A DNA stretch of 32,517 nt, from assembly GCA_943327245.2 (NCBI GenBank), contig CALPWK020000008.1, positions 1-32,517 of the forward strand, in the 5' to 3' direction. Numbering within the stretch: position 1 is the stretch's first letter; each line of letters starts with the position of its first letter. The DNA is from Comamonas sp. lk. Its GTDB lineage: Bacteria > Bacteroidota > Bacteroidia > Chitinophagales > Chitinophagaceae. Of the stretch, positions 22,579 through 30,146 are shown one piece after another. A program made the translations under genes and the position numbers. The notes beneath the pieces were generated by a model. That model ran no database searches. It was given only the letters and a program-made list of their open reading frames with translations, and was not told the origin of the DNA.

Positions 22579-24699
22579 ATGAAAAAGATAACTAGCCTTT
22601 TATTCATTGAGAATATACTTTGGGTAATTAATCCATATTTGATACTGTTATGTGTTTTTAGTAATGATATTATTGTAGGCCCTTGGATATCATGGTTAGG
22701 CCAATGGCATCCAGTGGTTTTGCATTTTCCAATTGTAATAGGATTAATGATTAGTATTTATCTTTTAGCAAATTATAAATTAGCAAATAAGGAAGCTATA
22801 GAAAAGAATGTGTTTAGAATACATGCCCTCCTAACTAGCATAGTAGCAATTTTAGGAATTTTGATTTCATTAGGTGGGTCATATGACAAGTCTATAATTA
22901 TTTCACATAAATGGGGAGGATTAGCAATTACTTTAATTGCCTGGATTTTAGTATTGACACATAAAAATAATATTTTTAAAAACGTATTATTAAGAAAGTC
23001 TATTGGACTAATCTATTTACTCGTTATACTATTTTTTACACATAAAGGAGGACAACTTACACATGGCAAAGAAGCATTGTCTTTACCTAACAAGGTAAAA
23101 AATCAAATAATAACCAATAAACCAGATTCATTATTAACAGTATACGAAAAAGCGGTTAATCCAATTTTGCTTGATAAATGTATAAGTTGTCATGGAGGTG
23201 AAAGGATAAAAGGTAGCCTACAACTTACTAGTATCGAATTTATTAAAAAGGGGGGCAGGCATGGAAATGAATTATTAAATAGAATTCATTTGCCTTTAGA
23301 AGAAGAAAAACATATGCCTCCGAATGATAAGAAGCAATTAACGAAAGAAGAGCTTGCAATTCTTACAAAATGGATGCAGCTGGGAGGTGATTTAAATAAA
23401 GCTTTAAATAAATTGAATAAAAATGATAGTTTATATATACTAGCAAGCCAGTATATAGCTCCAAGAAATGATAAATTTAAAGAGCAGCCGGACTTATCTG
23501 CATATAATAGCAATTACGTTTTAGTTCAATATAAATTTCATGGTTCTGATAAAATAAATGTGTCTTTTTTTCAAGGATCTTTTTATAAAACGGAGTTTTT
23601 GCAAAAATTGATGGAAGTAAAAGATCAAATAGTTTCTTTGAATATGCAAAGTATCCCTTTACAAAAAAAGGATATGGAGATAATTTCTCAGTTTAATAAT
23701 TTAGAAAAGCTAAATCTTAATTATACTAAATTGACGTTTCAAGACATAGCTTCCTTAAAAGTATTAAAAAAATTAAACTCAATATCTTTAGCCGGAATTA
23801 TAATTGACAATAATAAATTAGACCAATTTTTACAAGAAGTGAAAGTTAAAAAAATTCAACTTTGGACAAATGGATTTAATCAAAAAGATATAGCTCCATT
23901 AAGCGTGAAATATGCTAATATTAGTTTTAGTGTAGGAGATAATTTAGAGGACTCCATCATGAAGTTAAATAATCCAATCATTGATCAGGATAGTACCATA
24001 ATTACGGATCGTATTTCTGTAAAATTAAAACACTTTTTAAAGGGGGTAACTATAAAATACACTTTAGATGATTCAGAGCCAGACAGCCTTACCAGTCCTG
24101 TATATAGTAAACCTTTACTACTCACTAAAAATGTCACTTTAAAAACGAAAGTGTTTAAATCGGGATGGCTAGCAAGTGATGTTATTCAAAAATCATTTTA
24201 TAAATCTGAACTGCGTCCTGATACTGTTATTTTAATTACCAAGCCAGACCCTAAATATATGGGTACTGGCGGAAATACCATCATAGACCATAAATTAGGA
24301 GAGCTCAATTTTGGCAATGGTAATTGGTTAGGATACGCTAAAGCTGATATGGTATTTGTAATGAAGTTTAAAAAAGCCACAATATTAAACGAAATAATAT
24401 TTAATGCATTAATTAATACAGGTAGTTATATTTTCCCAATACAAACAATTAAGGTGGAGGCTAGTGAAGATGGAAAACAGTTTCATGCAATTCAAAATGC
24501 AGATTATACCGCTATCACTAAATCATACAAAAAAGAACCAAATATAAATCAGGCACAGGCTTTTAAAGTAAATATTGTAAAAGCAAAAGCATCACAATAC
24601 TATAAATTCACAATTGGTAATTTAAAAAAAATACCAAGTTGGCATCCTGGTAAAGGAACGCCAGCTTGGATATTTGTAGATGAAGTATTTTTAAATTAA
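22579..24699 (+). CDS. Membrane cytochrome c with chitobiase-like and discoidin-like modules
   Basis: A 706-residue protein with an unusual series of modules. Residues ~1-160 hold four or five membrane helices (WHPVVLHFPIVIGLMISIYLL and others) resembling DUF2231/PSC-type membrane domains. Near residue 200 a heme-binding CISCHGG follows in a PSCyt1-like domain that includes HMPPNDKKQLTKEE and ends at a WMQLGG helix. Residues ~360-430 look like short leucine-rich repeats (LEKLNLNYTKL, LNSISLAGI). Around 470-540 a chitobiase C-terminal/FN3-like segment (GVTIKYTLDDSEPD, TLKTKVFKSGWLAS) is visible, and the last ~150 residues resemble an F5/8 type C carbohydrate-binding domain (IKVEASEDGKQF). It probably anchors the operon's electron transfer at the membrane while touching glycans outside. 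Confidence 0.8.
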   Translation: MKKITSLLFIENILWVINPYLILLCVFSNDIIVGPWISWLGQWHPVVLHFPIVIGLMISIYLLANYKLANKEAIEKNVFRIHALLTSIVAILGILISLGGSYDKSIIISHKWGGLAITLIAWILVLTHKNNIFKNVLLRKSIGLIYLLVILFFTHKGGQLTHGKEALSLPNKVKNQIITNKPDSLLTVYEKAVNPILLDKCISCHGGERIKGSLQLTSIEFIKKGGRHGNELLNRIHLPLEEEKHMPPNDKKQLTKEELAILTKWMQLGGDLNKALNKLNKNDSLYILASQYIAPRNDKFKEQPDLSAYNSNYVLVQYKFHGSDKINVSFFQGSFYKTEFLQKLMEVKDQIVSLNMQSIPLQKKDMEIISQFNNLEKLNLNYTKLTFQDIASLKVLKKLNSISLAGIIIDNNKLDQFLQEVKVKKIQLWTNGFNQKDIAPLSVKYANISFSVGDNLEDSIMKLNNPIIDQDSTIITDRISVKLKHFLKGVTIKYTLDDSEPDSLTSPVYSKPLLLTKNVTLKTKVFKSGWLASDVIQKSFYKSELRPDTVILITKPDPKYMGTGGNTIIDHKLGELNFGNGNWLGYAKADMVFVMKFKKATILNEIIFNALINTGSYIFPIQTIKVEASEDGKQFHAIQNADYTAITKSYKKEPNINQAQAFKVNIVKAKASQYYKFTIGNLKKIPSWHPGKGTPAWIFVDEVFLN

Positions 24700-24710
24700 G
24701 CTATTCAATA

Positions 24711-25250
24711 CTATTTAATTGAAACTGGAACGTCTAAATGTTCCCAGCTCAATACAAAACCATTCTCGTTAATAGTGTATACTAGGCGCTCATTCATGCT
24801 AACTGATTGCTTTGATTTAACAGTTACGCGCATAACGTCTTTAGCAGGATCCAATGTTGTTGAACCATCATGATTCATACCAGATTGACCAGTTACCGAA
24901 TTAATAATGATTACCCAATCTTGCTGACCAGGAATTGCATAGATACTGTATTTGCCAGCAGCTAGGGTTTTGCCTTCTACTTTAACATCCTTATCGGTTT
25001 CAATAAGTGTAGCGTTGTTTGCACCAGCTCTCCATACTTTATCAAAAGGAACTAATGCTCCCCAGATTGCTCTTCCTTTAACGGAAGGACTAGAATAACT
25101 AATAGTAATATGCGCACCATTTTTTAAAGTACCAGTTGCTGTAGCCCCTGGACTTGCAGGAGGCTTCGCCTGAGCAAATATGAAAGTAGTTGTTGTTAAC
25201 AAAAGGGCGAAAGTCGTTACAAGCCCTTTAAGTAATTTTGATGGGTTCAT
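24711..25250 (-). CDS. Secreted DUF2911 protein
   Basis: A 179-residue protein with a Sec signal peptide (LVTTFALLLTTTTFIFAQA, cleavage likely after residue ~28). The mature part is one DUF2911 domain: GTLKNGAHITISYSSPSVKGRAIWGALVPFDKVWRAGANNATLIE, then VEGKTLAAGKYSIYAIPGQQDWVIIIN, and a C-terminal FVLSWEHLDVPV. This domain is frequent in Bacteroidota secreted proteins; its function is not known. It is convergent with the cytochrome operon (11 bp apart) and monocistronic, with its own promoter at 25283-25312. Nothing links it functionally to the catabolic operons. Confidence 0.88.
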   Translation of the reverse strand: MNPSKLLKGLVTTFALLLTTTTFIFAQAKPPASPGATATGTLKNGAHITISYSSPSVKGRAIWGALVPFDKVWRAGANNATLIETDKDVKVEGKTLAAGKYSIYAIPGQQDWVIIINSVTGQSGMNHDGSTTLDPAKDVMRVTVKSKQSVSMNERLVYTINENGFVLSWEHLDVPVSIK

Positions 25251-25282
25251 TTTATTTTATTTATGACTACAAGTTAAGTGTA

Positions 25283-25312
25283 AAAAAGTATTTTAGTTGT
25301 TAGTTTAACAAA
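25283..25312 (-). promoter_or_regulatory. Promoter of the DUF2911 gene
   Basis: On the minus strand: TTTG (25312-25309), an 18-nt spacer, TACTTTTT (25290-25283). It matches the Bacteroidota promoter pattern with one mismatch in the -7 box, about 33 nt upstream of the start codon. Confidence 0.55.
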
Positions 25313-25359
25313 ATCAGCAAAAATTTAACTATTAAATTAAGTAAGGATTGTCTTAAAAT

Positions 25360-26337
25360 TTACATGATTAGATTAAAAATATAGCCAGACAGTATAATAC
25401 AAAGGGCAACAACGGAGAAAAAGATCATTAACATCTTAGTAGTCATTATCTTTTTAAGTAACAAACCTTCGGGTACCGAAAGACCTACTACCGCCATAGA
25501 AAATGCAATGACCGTTCCTAGAGGAATACCCTTTTCAACCAGCACTTGCATGATTGGTAAGATACCAGCAGTATTACTATACATAGGCACTCCAATAAGA
25601 ACTGCAATTGGAACGGCGAAAGGATTGTCCTTACTAATATACGCTTCGAAGAAACCTGTTGGAATAAATCCGTGCATCAACCCTCCTATTGCTATTCCAA
25701 CTATAATATAGAGTGAAACCCCTTTTACAATACCCAGGGCTTCCTTTATAATTACTGGAACTCGTTTTATAAAACTTTCCGGAACATCTATTGAGTCATT
25801 TTCCATTGACTGATTTTTAGCTAAAAGTGTTTTCACCCAGTCTGTTAAAAGACCTTCTAATTTTAACTTACTCAGAATAAAGCCCGCTATCATAGAAAGT
25901 ATAATTCCACTGGTCACATAAATGATAGTGATTTTCCAACCAAACATGCCCCAAAATATGGCAACAGTAACCGCATCAACTAGTGGAGAAGAAATTAAAA
26001 AAGCCAATGTAACACCCAAAGGAATACCACCTTTTACAAATCCAATGAATAATGGAACGGAAGAGCAAGAACAAAATGGAGTGATAGTACCAAAAAAAGA
26101 AGCAACAAAATAATCCAAACCATACCATTTTCTTTTAGTCAAAAAATTACGGACTTTCTCAATTGGAAAATAGGAATTAATCATACCCATTAATAAAGTC
26201 ACCGTAAATAGTAGAATGAAAATTTTGATCGTGTCAAAAATAAAAAAATTAATAGTGTCGCCTAATTTACTATGCGACGCGATTCCTAGCACATGATAAA
26301 CTAGCCAGTTTGCAAATTTTTGTACCCAATCGAACAT
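25360..26337 (-). CDS. ArsP/YraQ-type permease (DUF318)
   Basis: Integral membrane protein of 325 residues with about eight hydrophobic helices in two groups and a soluble loop near residues 165-195. The family hallmark TPFCSCSSVPLFIGFVKGG lies around residues 85-103, followed by FLISSPLVDAVT and, in the second half, GVPMYSNTAGILPI. In this family some members (ArsP) export trivalent organoarsenicals; others are linked to redox-active or metal substrates. The gene follows a small thioredoxin gene by 5 bp, a conserved pairing in bacteria. No ArsR or arsenate reductase is next to it, so an arsenic role is only a possibility. Confidence 0.87.
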   Translation of the reverse strand: MFDWVQKFANWLVYHVLGIASHSKLGDTINFFIFDTIKIFILLFTVTLLMGMINSYFPIEKVRNFLTKRKWYGLDYFVASFFGTITPFCSCSSVPLFIGFVKGGIPLGVTLAFLISSPLVDAVTVAIFWGMFGWKITIIYVTSGIILSMIAGFILSKLKLEGLLTDWVKTLLAKNQSMENDSIDVPESFIKRVPVIIKEALGIVKGVSLYIIVGIAIGGLMHGFIPTGFFEAYISKDNPFAVPIAVLIGVPMYSNTAGILPIMQVLVEKGIPLGTVIAFSMAVVGLSVPEGLLLKKIMTTKMLMIFFSVVALCIILSGYIFNLIM

Positions 26338-26342
26338 GATAT

Positions 26343-26582
26343 TTAATTTTTGGCTTGTAAAAATTCTTTGATTTCACTTAACTCCGCAACTCGTCCTTTT
26401 ACTTTAACCACGTCGTCAATCATTAAAACAGGTGTAGTTAATACATTGTATTTCATGATTTCCTCCATGTCTTCAATCTTAACAACTTCCGCCTCCAATC
26501 CTGTTTCTTTTAAGGCTTCAATTACATTGTTGTAGGTGATTTTACACTTAGTACACCCCGATCCAAGTATTTTTATATTCAT
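26343..26582 (-). CDS. Small thioredoxin-family redox protein
   Basis: A 79-residue thioredoxin-fold protein (TM0996/MTH895 type). The active site GCTKCK lies at residues 9-14 (CxxC), the cis-proline loop is TTPVLMID near residue 50, and the C-terminal helix ends ELSEIKEFLQ. The protein is much shorter than classical thioredoxin (~105 residues), as expected for this branch. It is the first gene of a two-gene operon with the ArsP/YraQ-type permease and probably keeps the permease's cysteines or its substrate reduced (inference). Two inverted repeats lie in the 205-bp region shared with the divergent RIC gene. Confidence 0.9.
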   Translation of the reverse strand: MNIKILGSGCTKCKITYNNVIEALKETGLEAEVVKIEDMEEIMKYNVLTTPVLMIDDVVKVKGRVAELSEIKEFLQAKN

Positions 26583-26596
26583 GTCTTTTAATTTAT

Positions 26597-26612
26597 ATCG
26601 TGAAATTACGAT
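26597..26612. promoter_or_regulatory. Inverted repeat upstream of the thioredoxin-permease operon
   Basis: ATCGT-GAAATT-ACGAT, perfect 5-bp arms, 15 nt before the thioredoxin start codon: a position suited to repression. Its half-sites share ATCGT with the palindrome at 17546, which may be chance. Confidence 0.35.
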
Positions 26613-26630
26613 TGTATTTAATTATTGATG

Positions 26631-26644
26631 GTGATAAAAATCAC
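26631..26644. promoter_or_regulatory. CRP/FNR-like palindrome in the permease/RIC divergent region
   Basis: GTGAT-AAAA-ATCAC is a perfect 14-bp palindrome with the spacing of FNR sites (TTGAT-N4-ATCAA) and half-sites akin to CRP. It is 49 nt from the thioredoxin start and 144 nt from the RIC start. RIC genes are often under FNR/HcpR/NnrR-type control in other bacteria, which makes a nitrosative-stress regulator plausible. Confidence 0.45.
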
Positions 26645-26787
26645 ATATGTAATTTATCTACTGTTTACATTAAGCATCAACAAGCCAGCTTTTGATTTCC
26701 GGAAAAATGATATAGAATAATCTCGGAATGACCATTATCATTGTTAAGGTATTTATATAATTTGAATTTTATATAAATTATATAAAT

Positions 26788-27519
26788 ATGGAAAACCTAA
26801 AAGATAAAACCCTAAAGAGTATAGCTATTGAACATTTTGATTTAATTCCAATACTAGAAAAATATAGCTTGGACTTTTGTTGCAAGGGTGCAAAAACATT
26901 GAGTGTTGCCTGTGCTGAAAAAAATATATCTGTTGATGCGCTTATAGCAGAATTATCCGATTCTAAGAATAGTATAAGTAGCAGTAAAACTCAAATGCCA
27001 TTTAATCAAATGAGTGCTGAACAATTAATCTCTTATATATTATTACATCACCATTTTTATGTTAAAACAGCAATACCCACTATTTATAATCATCTACAAA
27101 AAGTAGTGGTAAAACATGGTCCAAGATATCCGCATATGGAAAAGGTTTTGGCTTTGTTTACAGAAGTTGCAGACGACTTAATATCGCATATGAAAAAAGA
27201 AGAGGAAGTACTTTTCCCTAGAATTAGAACCTTGTATTCTAATGAAGAAGCAGAAAAAGCAGCCCATTTTGTAGCAGGTTATATTGATGCACCCGTTTCT
27301 GTAATGGAGCAGGAGCATGAAAATGTAGGAGCATTGCTTTTTGAAATAAGAAACTTGACTAGCCACTATACACCGCCAGCAACTGCATGCACAACGCATA
27401 GAGTATGTTTGGACGAATTAAAAGCATTTGAAGAGGACTTACACCAACATGTACACTTGGAAAACAATATTTTATTCCCAATGGCAGGAATAAAAATGCA
27501 AGAACATGCATTAAATTAA
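26788..27519 (+). CDS. scdA: Iron-sulfur cluster repair di-iron protein (RIC/ScdA/YtfE)
   Basis: Cytoplasmic di-iron protein that restores iron-sulfur clusters damaged by nitric oxide or oxidants. The 243-residue product has the short ScdA_N/DUF542 domain (residues ~1-60) with the DFCCKG cysteine pair, then a hemerythrin-like four-helix bundle. That bundle has metal-ligand histidines and glutamates: LLHHHFYVKTAIP, HMKKEEEVLFPRI, MEQEHENVGALLFEIR and LHQHVHLENNILFPM. Length and layout match the family. It is transcribed alone, divergent from the thioredoxin-permease operon, and shares with it a 205-bp region that holds an FNR-like palindrome. The start ATG is preceded by a very AT-rich stretch with no Shine-Dalgarno site. 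Confidence 0.93.
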   Translation: MENLKDKTLKSIAIEHFDLIPILEKYSLDFCCKGAKTLSVACAEKNISVDALIAELSDSKNSISSSKTQMPFNQMSAEQLISYILLHHHFYVKTAIPTIYNHLQKVVVKHGPRYPHMEKVLALFTEVADDLISHMKKEEEVLFPRIRTLYSNEEAEKAAHFVAGYIDAPVSVMEQEHENVGALLFEIRNLTSHYTPPATACTTHRVCLDELKAFEEDLHQHVHLENNILFPMAGIKMQEHALN

Positions 27520-27536
27520 ATCACAATTTTTTAAAA

Positions 27537-28655
27537 TTAAAGTGTTTTAATTTTACCGCTATTCTTTTGAAAACGAGGCACTAGTAATAAGTTTTTTTGT
27601 AAGGTATGTTTCAGATGAGCTTTAACTAGCTGCCCCATCGTTTTAATTTTTTTATAATATTTGTCGTCCTTATAAAATTCAATCAACGCGGCTTTTAAGG
27701 CGTTTGTTTTTTCAGGAGTGGAAATATTGTCTTTGGTCATTACTTCCATTAAGTCTTTAATTCGATATCTGGCAGAAGCTAATCTAAAAGTCATCATGGT
27801 GCGCTCTTCCGCTTGGTATTGTGCAATAGACTCGGTATTTAAATGCGCAGTAACTAAATCAACGAAGGATTTATTTTCCTTAAAAAATTGTGGCAGGTAT
27901 AAATTTTTTCTACCTTCATAAGACTGCTGATCAAAGTCAATTGCACGTATACGATATTGAACATCCTCCACGTCGGGTATCACATTCACTACGTAATTGT
28001 AGGAACGCATATCTCCCAATAACTGAACAAAACAACGTTCATTAAATTTTACAAATTCTTTAGCAAGTCTAATTTTATTGGTATCAGGACGGTCTAAGTA
28101 ATCCTTAACAAAAATATCTCCAGGAATACCTGGGATATGGTCTTCTATTAATGTTTCATTATTGGTAAGGTAGCTAATACGATTAGGAGACAAAATATGT
28201 TCTAACTCCAATCCATAAACTCTATTGGCATCTGCTTTCTTAATATAGTAATGATCGTAATTGTCATTAAACTTGTTTACAATTCGTATTCTAAAGGGTT
28301 GACTATTTCCAAAATAACAAAAGTCAATACGTGCCACGTCTAATTGATTTACAAAACTTAAATCCCCTTCGGTTTTTAAAGTTGCATAGGTTTCCACCAA
28401 GGCATCTCTTAAATGCCCCCACTGATTCATATCAAATGACAGTTTATCCCAACTACTATTATTTCCCTTTTTGTCTTTTAAAGGAGTTGAAAATGTGAAT
28501 CGGAGTAAGTCATTATAATTAATTGGAAGTCTAACCTCGCGACGATACTTCACTAGATAAGAACGCAAGTCCTTAGATATAGGAATGCAGGGCTTCTTTT
28601 TAGAAGGTTTGTCTAATGCTCCCGATTCGCTAATATCTTCAAAATTTTGAATCAA
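27537..28655 (-). CDS. Conserved-type protein of unknown function with kinase-like features
   Basis: A 372-residue protein I do not recognise as a named family. It lacks signal peptide and membrane helices and has very basic tails. Its middle resembles a protein-kinase/APH fold: a strand-borne lysine pair in YYIKKADANRVYGLELEHIL (139-140, with Glu150 or Glu152 as helix C candidate), a hinge-like LIEDHIPG (169-176), LGDMRSYNYVV (213-223), comparable to the catalytic loop H-G-D-x4-N, and IRAIDFDQQ (237-244), where Asp240 or Asp242 would take the DFG role. The histidine of HGD is Leu. The reading is inference from motif order and spacing only. It ends 18 bp from the RIC gene (convergent) and follows pirin by 21 bp, so it may be in one operon with pirin. 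Confidence 0.6.
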   Translation of the reverse strand: MIQNFEDISESGALDKPSKKKPCIPISKDLRSYLVKYRREVRLPINYNDLLRFTFSTPLKDKKGNNSSWDKLSFDMNQWGHLRDALVETYATLKTEGDLSFVNQLDVARIDFCYFGNSQPFRIRIVNKFNDNYDHYYIKKADANRVYGLELEHILSPNRISYLTNNETLIEDHIPGIPGDIFVKDYLDRPDTNKIRLAKEFVKFNERCFVQLLGDMRSYNYVVNVIPDVEDVQYRIRAIDFDQQSYEGRKNLYLPQFFKENKSFVDLVTAHLNTESIAQYQAEERTMMTFRLASARYRIKDLMEVMTKDNISTPEKTNALKAALIEFYKDDKYYKKIKTMGQLVKAHLKHTLQKNLLLVPRFQKNSGKIKTL

Positions 28656-28676
28656 TGAAATAGGTTTGTATGTAAT

Positions 28677-29396
28677 TTACAAAGACATTGGCACTTCCAT
28701 TAATAATATTTCTGCGTCCGCACTTAAGGATTTTAAAGCAAAAGCATCCGTATCCCAAATCCCTAAAGCATCTCTTTTATTTAATTGTTGCCCTTCTATT
28801 TCAAAACTACCTTCTAGTACAAAAGCGTATACCCCATTCCCCTTCTTATTAATAGTATAGTTAGTTGATATGTCATTGTCAAATTTACCTAAGTTGAACC
28901 AGGCGTCTTGATGGATCCAAACACCTTCATCTTCAGGATTAGGCGATAAAATTTGTTGTAACTTATTATGACGCTCTTCTTGCTTCAATGTAATTTGATC
29001 ATATCTAGGCGTTACGTTTTGCTTATTTGGAATCACCCAAATTTGTAAAAACTTAACTAAGCTCGTTTTATTCTTATTGTATTCACTATGCGCAATTCCT
29101 GTTCCGGCACTCATAACTTGTATATCCCCATTCTTGATGACTGTTTGATTCCCCATATTATCCTTGTGCTCTAAATCTCCTTCTAAAGGGATACTAATAA
29201 TTTCCATATTATCATGTGGGTGCGAACCAAAACCCATACCTGCAGCAACCGTATCGTCATTTAAAACTCTTAATACTCCAAAATTCATCCGTTCAGGATT
29301 ATAATAACCGGCAAAACTAAAAGAGTGAAAGCTATTTAGCCAACCGTGGCTAGCATGCCCTCTACTGTCTGCAGTGTGTAAGATTGTGTTTGCCAT
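28677..29396 (-). CDS. Pirin family bicupin protein
   Basis: A 239-residue double-cupin protein. The metal site of the N-terminal cupin is intact: His59 and His61 in SHPHDNMEI, His103 and Glu105 in GIAHSEYN, matching His/His/His/Glu of human pirin and E. coli YhhW. The N-terminus MANTILHTADSRGHASHGWLNSFHSFSFAGYYNP is the classical family start. Bacterial members can act as quercetin 2,3-dioxygenases, but the physiological substrate is usually unknown. It is divergent from the YceI gene and has a minus-strand TATCTTTG -7 element at 29466-29473. The kinase-like gene follows 21 bp downstream. Confidence 0.93.
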   Translation of the reverse strand: MANTILHTADSRGHASHGWLNSFHSFSFAGYYNPERMNFGVLRVLNDDTVAAGMGFGSHPHDNMEIISIPLEGDLEHKDNMGNQTVIKNGDIQVMSAGTGIAHSEYNKNKTSLVKFLQIWVIPNKQNVTPRYDQITLKQEERHNKLQQILSPNPEDEGVWIHQDAWFNLGKFDNDISTNYTINKKGNGVYAFVLEGSFEIEGQQLNKRDALGIWDTDAFALKSLSADAEILLMEVPMSL

Positions 29397-29465
29397 AATT
29401 ACTAGTATTATTCGTCTTTTATTAATTTATGTATATTCTAAATTATTCGTATTCAGTCAACTTTA

Positions 29466-29473
29466 CAAAGATA
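29466..29473 (-). promoter_or_regulatory. Putative -7 element of pirin
   Basis: The minus strand reads TATCTTTG, a full TAnnTTTG match, about 70 nt upstream of the pirin ATG. No -33 TTTG at the usual spacing. Confidence 0.4.
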
Positions 29474-29502
29474 GAAAACAAATAACGTATAAAATTAAGA
29501 TA

Positions 29503-30042
29503 ATGGAAAATCAAGCAAGATGGGTATTTGATGCATCACATAGTGAGATAGTTTTTAAAATCAGACATTTGATGATCTCCAATATAAAAGGAGAATTCCG
29601 AAAATTCGATGCAACACTTGTTGCTCCCGAACCAGATTTTAATAATGCAAGTGCAAGGGCTACAATAGACGTAAGTTCCATATTCACCAATAATGATGAC
29701 AGGGATAATCATTTAAGAAGTGCAGACTTTTTTGATGTAGAAAAATTTAAGGAAATAAAATTTGAAAGTACCACATTCACAAAATTCAATACAGAGAATG
29801 GACAGTTAAAGGGTAAGCTAACCATTAAGAATATCACAAAAGAAGTAATATTCGAAGTAGAGTTTGGAGGGATTAGCAAAGATCCGTTTGGCAATGAAAA
29901 AACAGGGTTCTCCATTACTGGAAAAATTGACAGGGCAGACTTTGGACTTATCTGGAATTCCGCACTAGAAACAGGTGGAGTATTAGTGGGAGATGAAATA
30001 AAAATTACAGCAGAAGTCCAGTTTATGAAGCACGCAGTATAA
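29503..30042 (+). CDS. YceI family protein
   Basis: A 179-residue lipocalin-like beta-barrel that binds polyisoprenoid-type lipids in this family. Typical blocks are WVFDASHSEIVFKIRHLMISNIKGEF at the N-terminus, ATIDVSSIFTNNDDRDNHLRSADFFDVEKF in the centre, KGKLTIKNITKEV, and DRADFGLIWN near the end. I start it at ATG 29503. An open frame reaches back to 29374, but those 43 residues overlap the pirin gene and are not part of the conserved domain. With this start there is no signal peptide, unlike E. coli YceI, so the protein is probably cytoplasmic. It is convergent with the GH32 gene across an 80-bp pyrimidine-rich gap. Confidence 0.9.
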   Translation: MENQARWVFDASHSEIVFKIRHLMISNIKGEFRKFDATLVAPEPDFNNASARATIDVSSIFTNNDDRDNHLRSADFFDVEKFKEIKFESTTFTKFNTENGQLKGKLTIKNITKEVIFEVEFGGISKDPFGNEKTGFSITGKIDRADFGLIWNSALETGGVLVGDEIKITAEVQFMKHAV

Positions 30043-30044
30043 AA

Positions 30045-30106
30045 TTATCCTTCCCCCAACTTTCATTAGCTTTCCTCCATTTTTATCCTTCCCCCTTCCC
30101 CCAACT
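30045..30106 (+). repeat. Pyrimidine-rich tract with repeated TATCCTTCCCCC
   Basis: Between the YceI and GH32 stop codons the plus strand is almost pure C/T. The block TATCCTTCCCCC occurs twice, followed in both cases (directly or after CTTCCCC) by CAACT. No ORF or hairpin explains it. It could be a leftover of local duplication or a single-stranded-prone spacer. Confidence 0.5.
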
Positions 30107-30118
30107 ATTAAATAAAAG

Positions 30119-30146
30119 CTGGTTTATAAAATACTTTTTAAACCAG
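30119..30146 (-). terminator. Putative terminator of the GH32 gene
   Basis: On the minus strand CTGGTTTA pairs with TAAACCAG (8 bp), the second arm overlapping the stop codon at 30126-30124. CTTTTATTT follows. Overlap with the stop codon is unusual but the T-rich tail fits intrinsic termination. Confidence 0.45.

Noticed and set aside
17546-26612. Shared ATCGT/ACGAT half-sites of the repeats at 17546 and 26597 as one regulon
   Set aside because: Spacer lengths differ (7 against 6 with different arm lengths) and five-base half-sites recur by chance in AT-rich DNA.
29374-29502. N-terminal extension of the YceI gene with a hydrophobic stretch
   Set aside because: It overlaps the divergent pirin start and its promoter; the conserved domain starts right after ATG 29503. 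The hydrophobic run could mimic a signal anchor but has no cleavage site.
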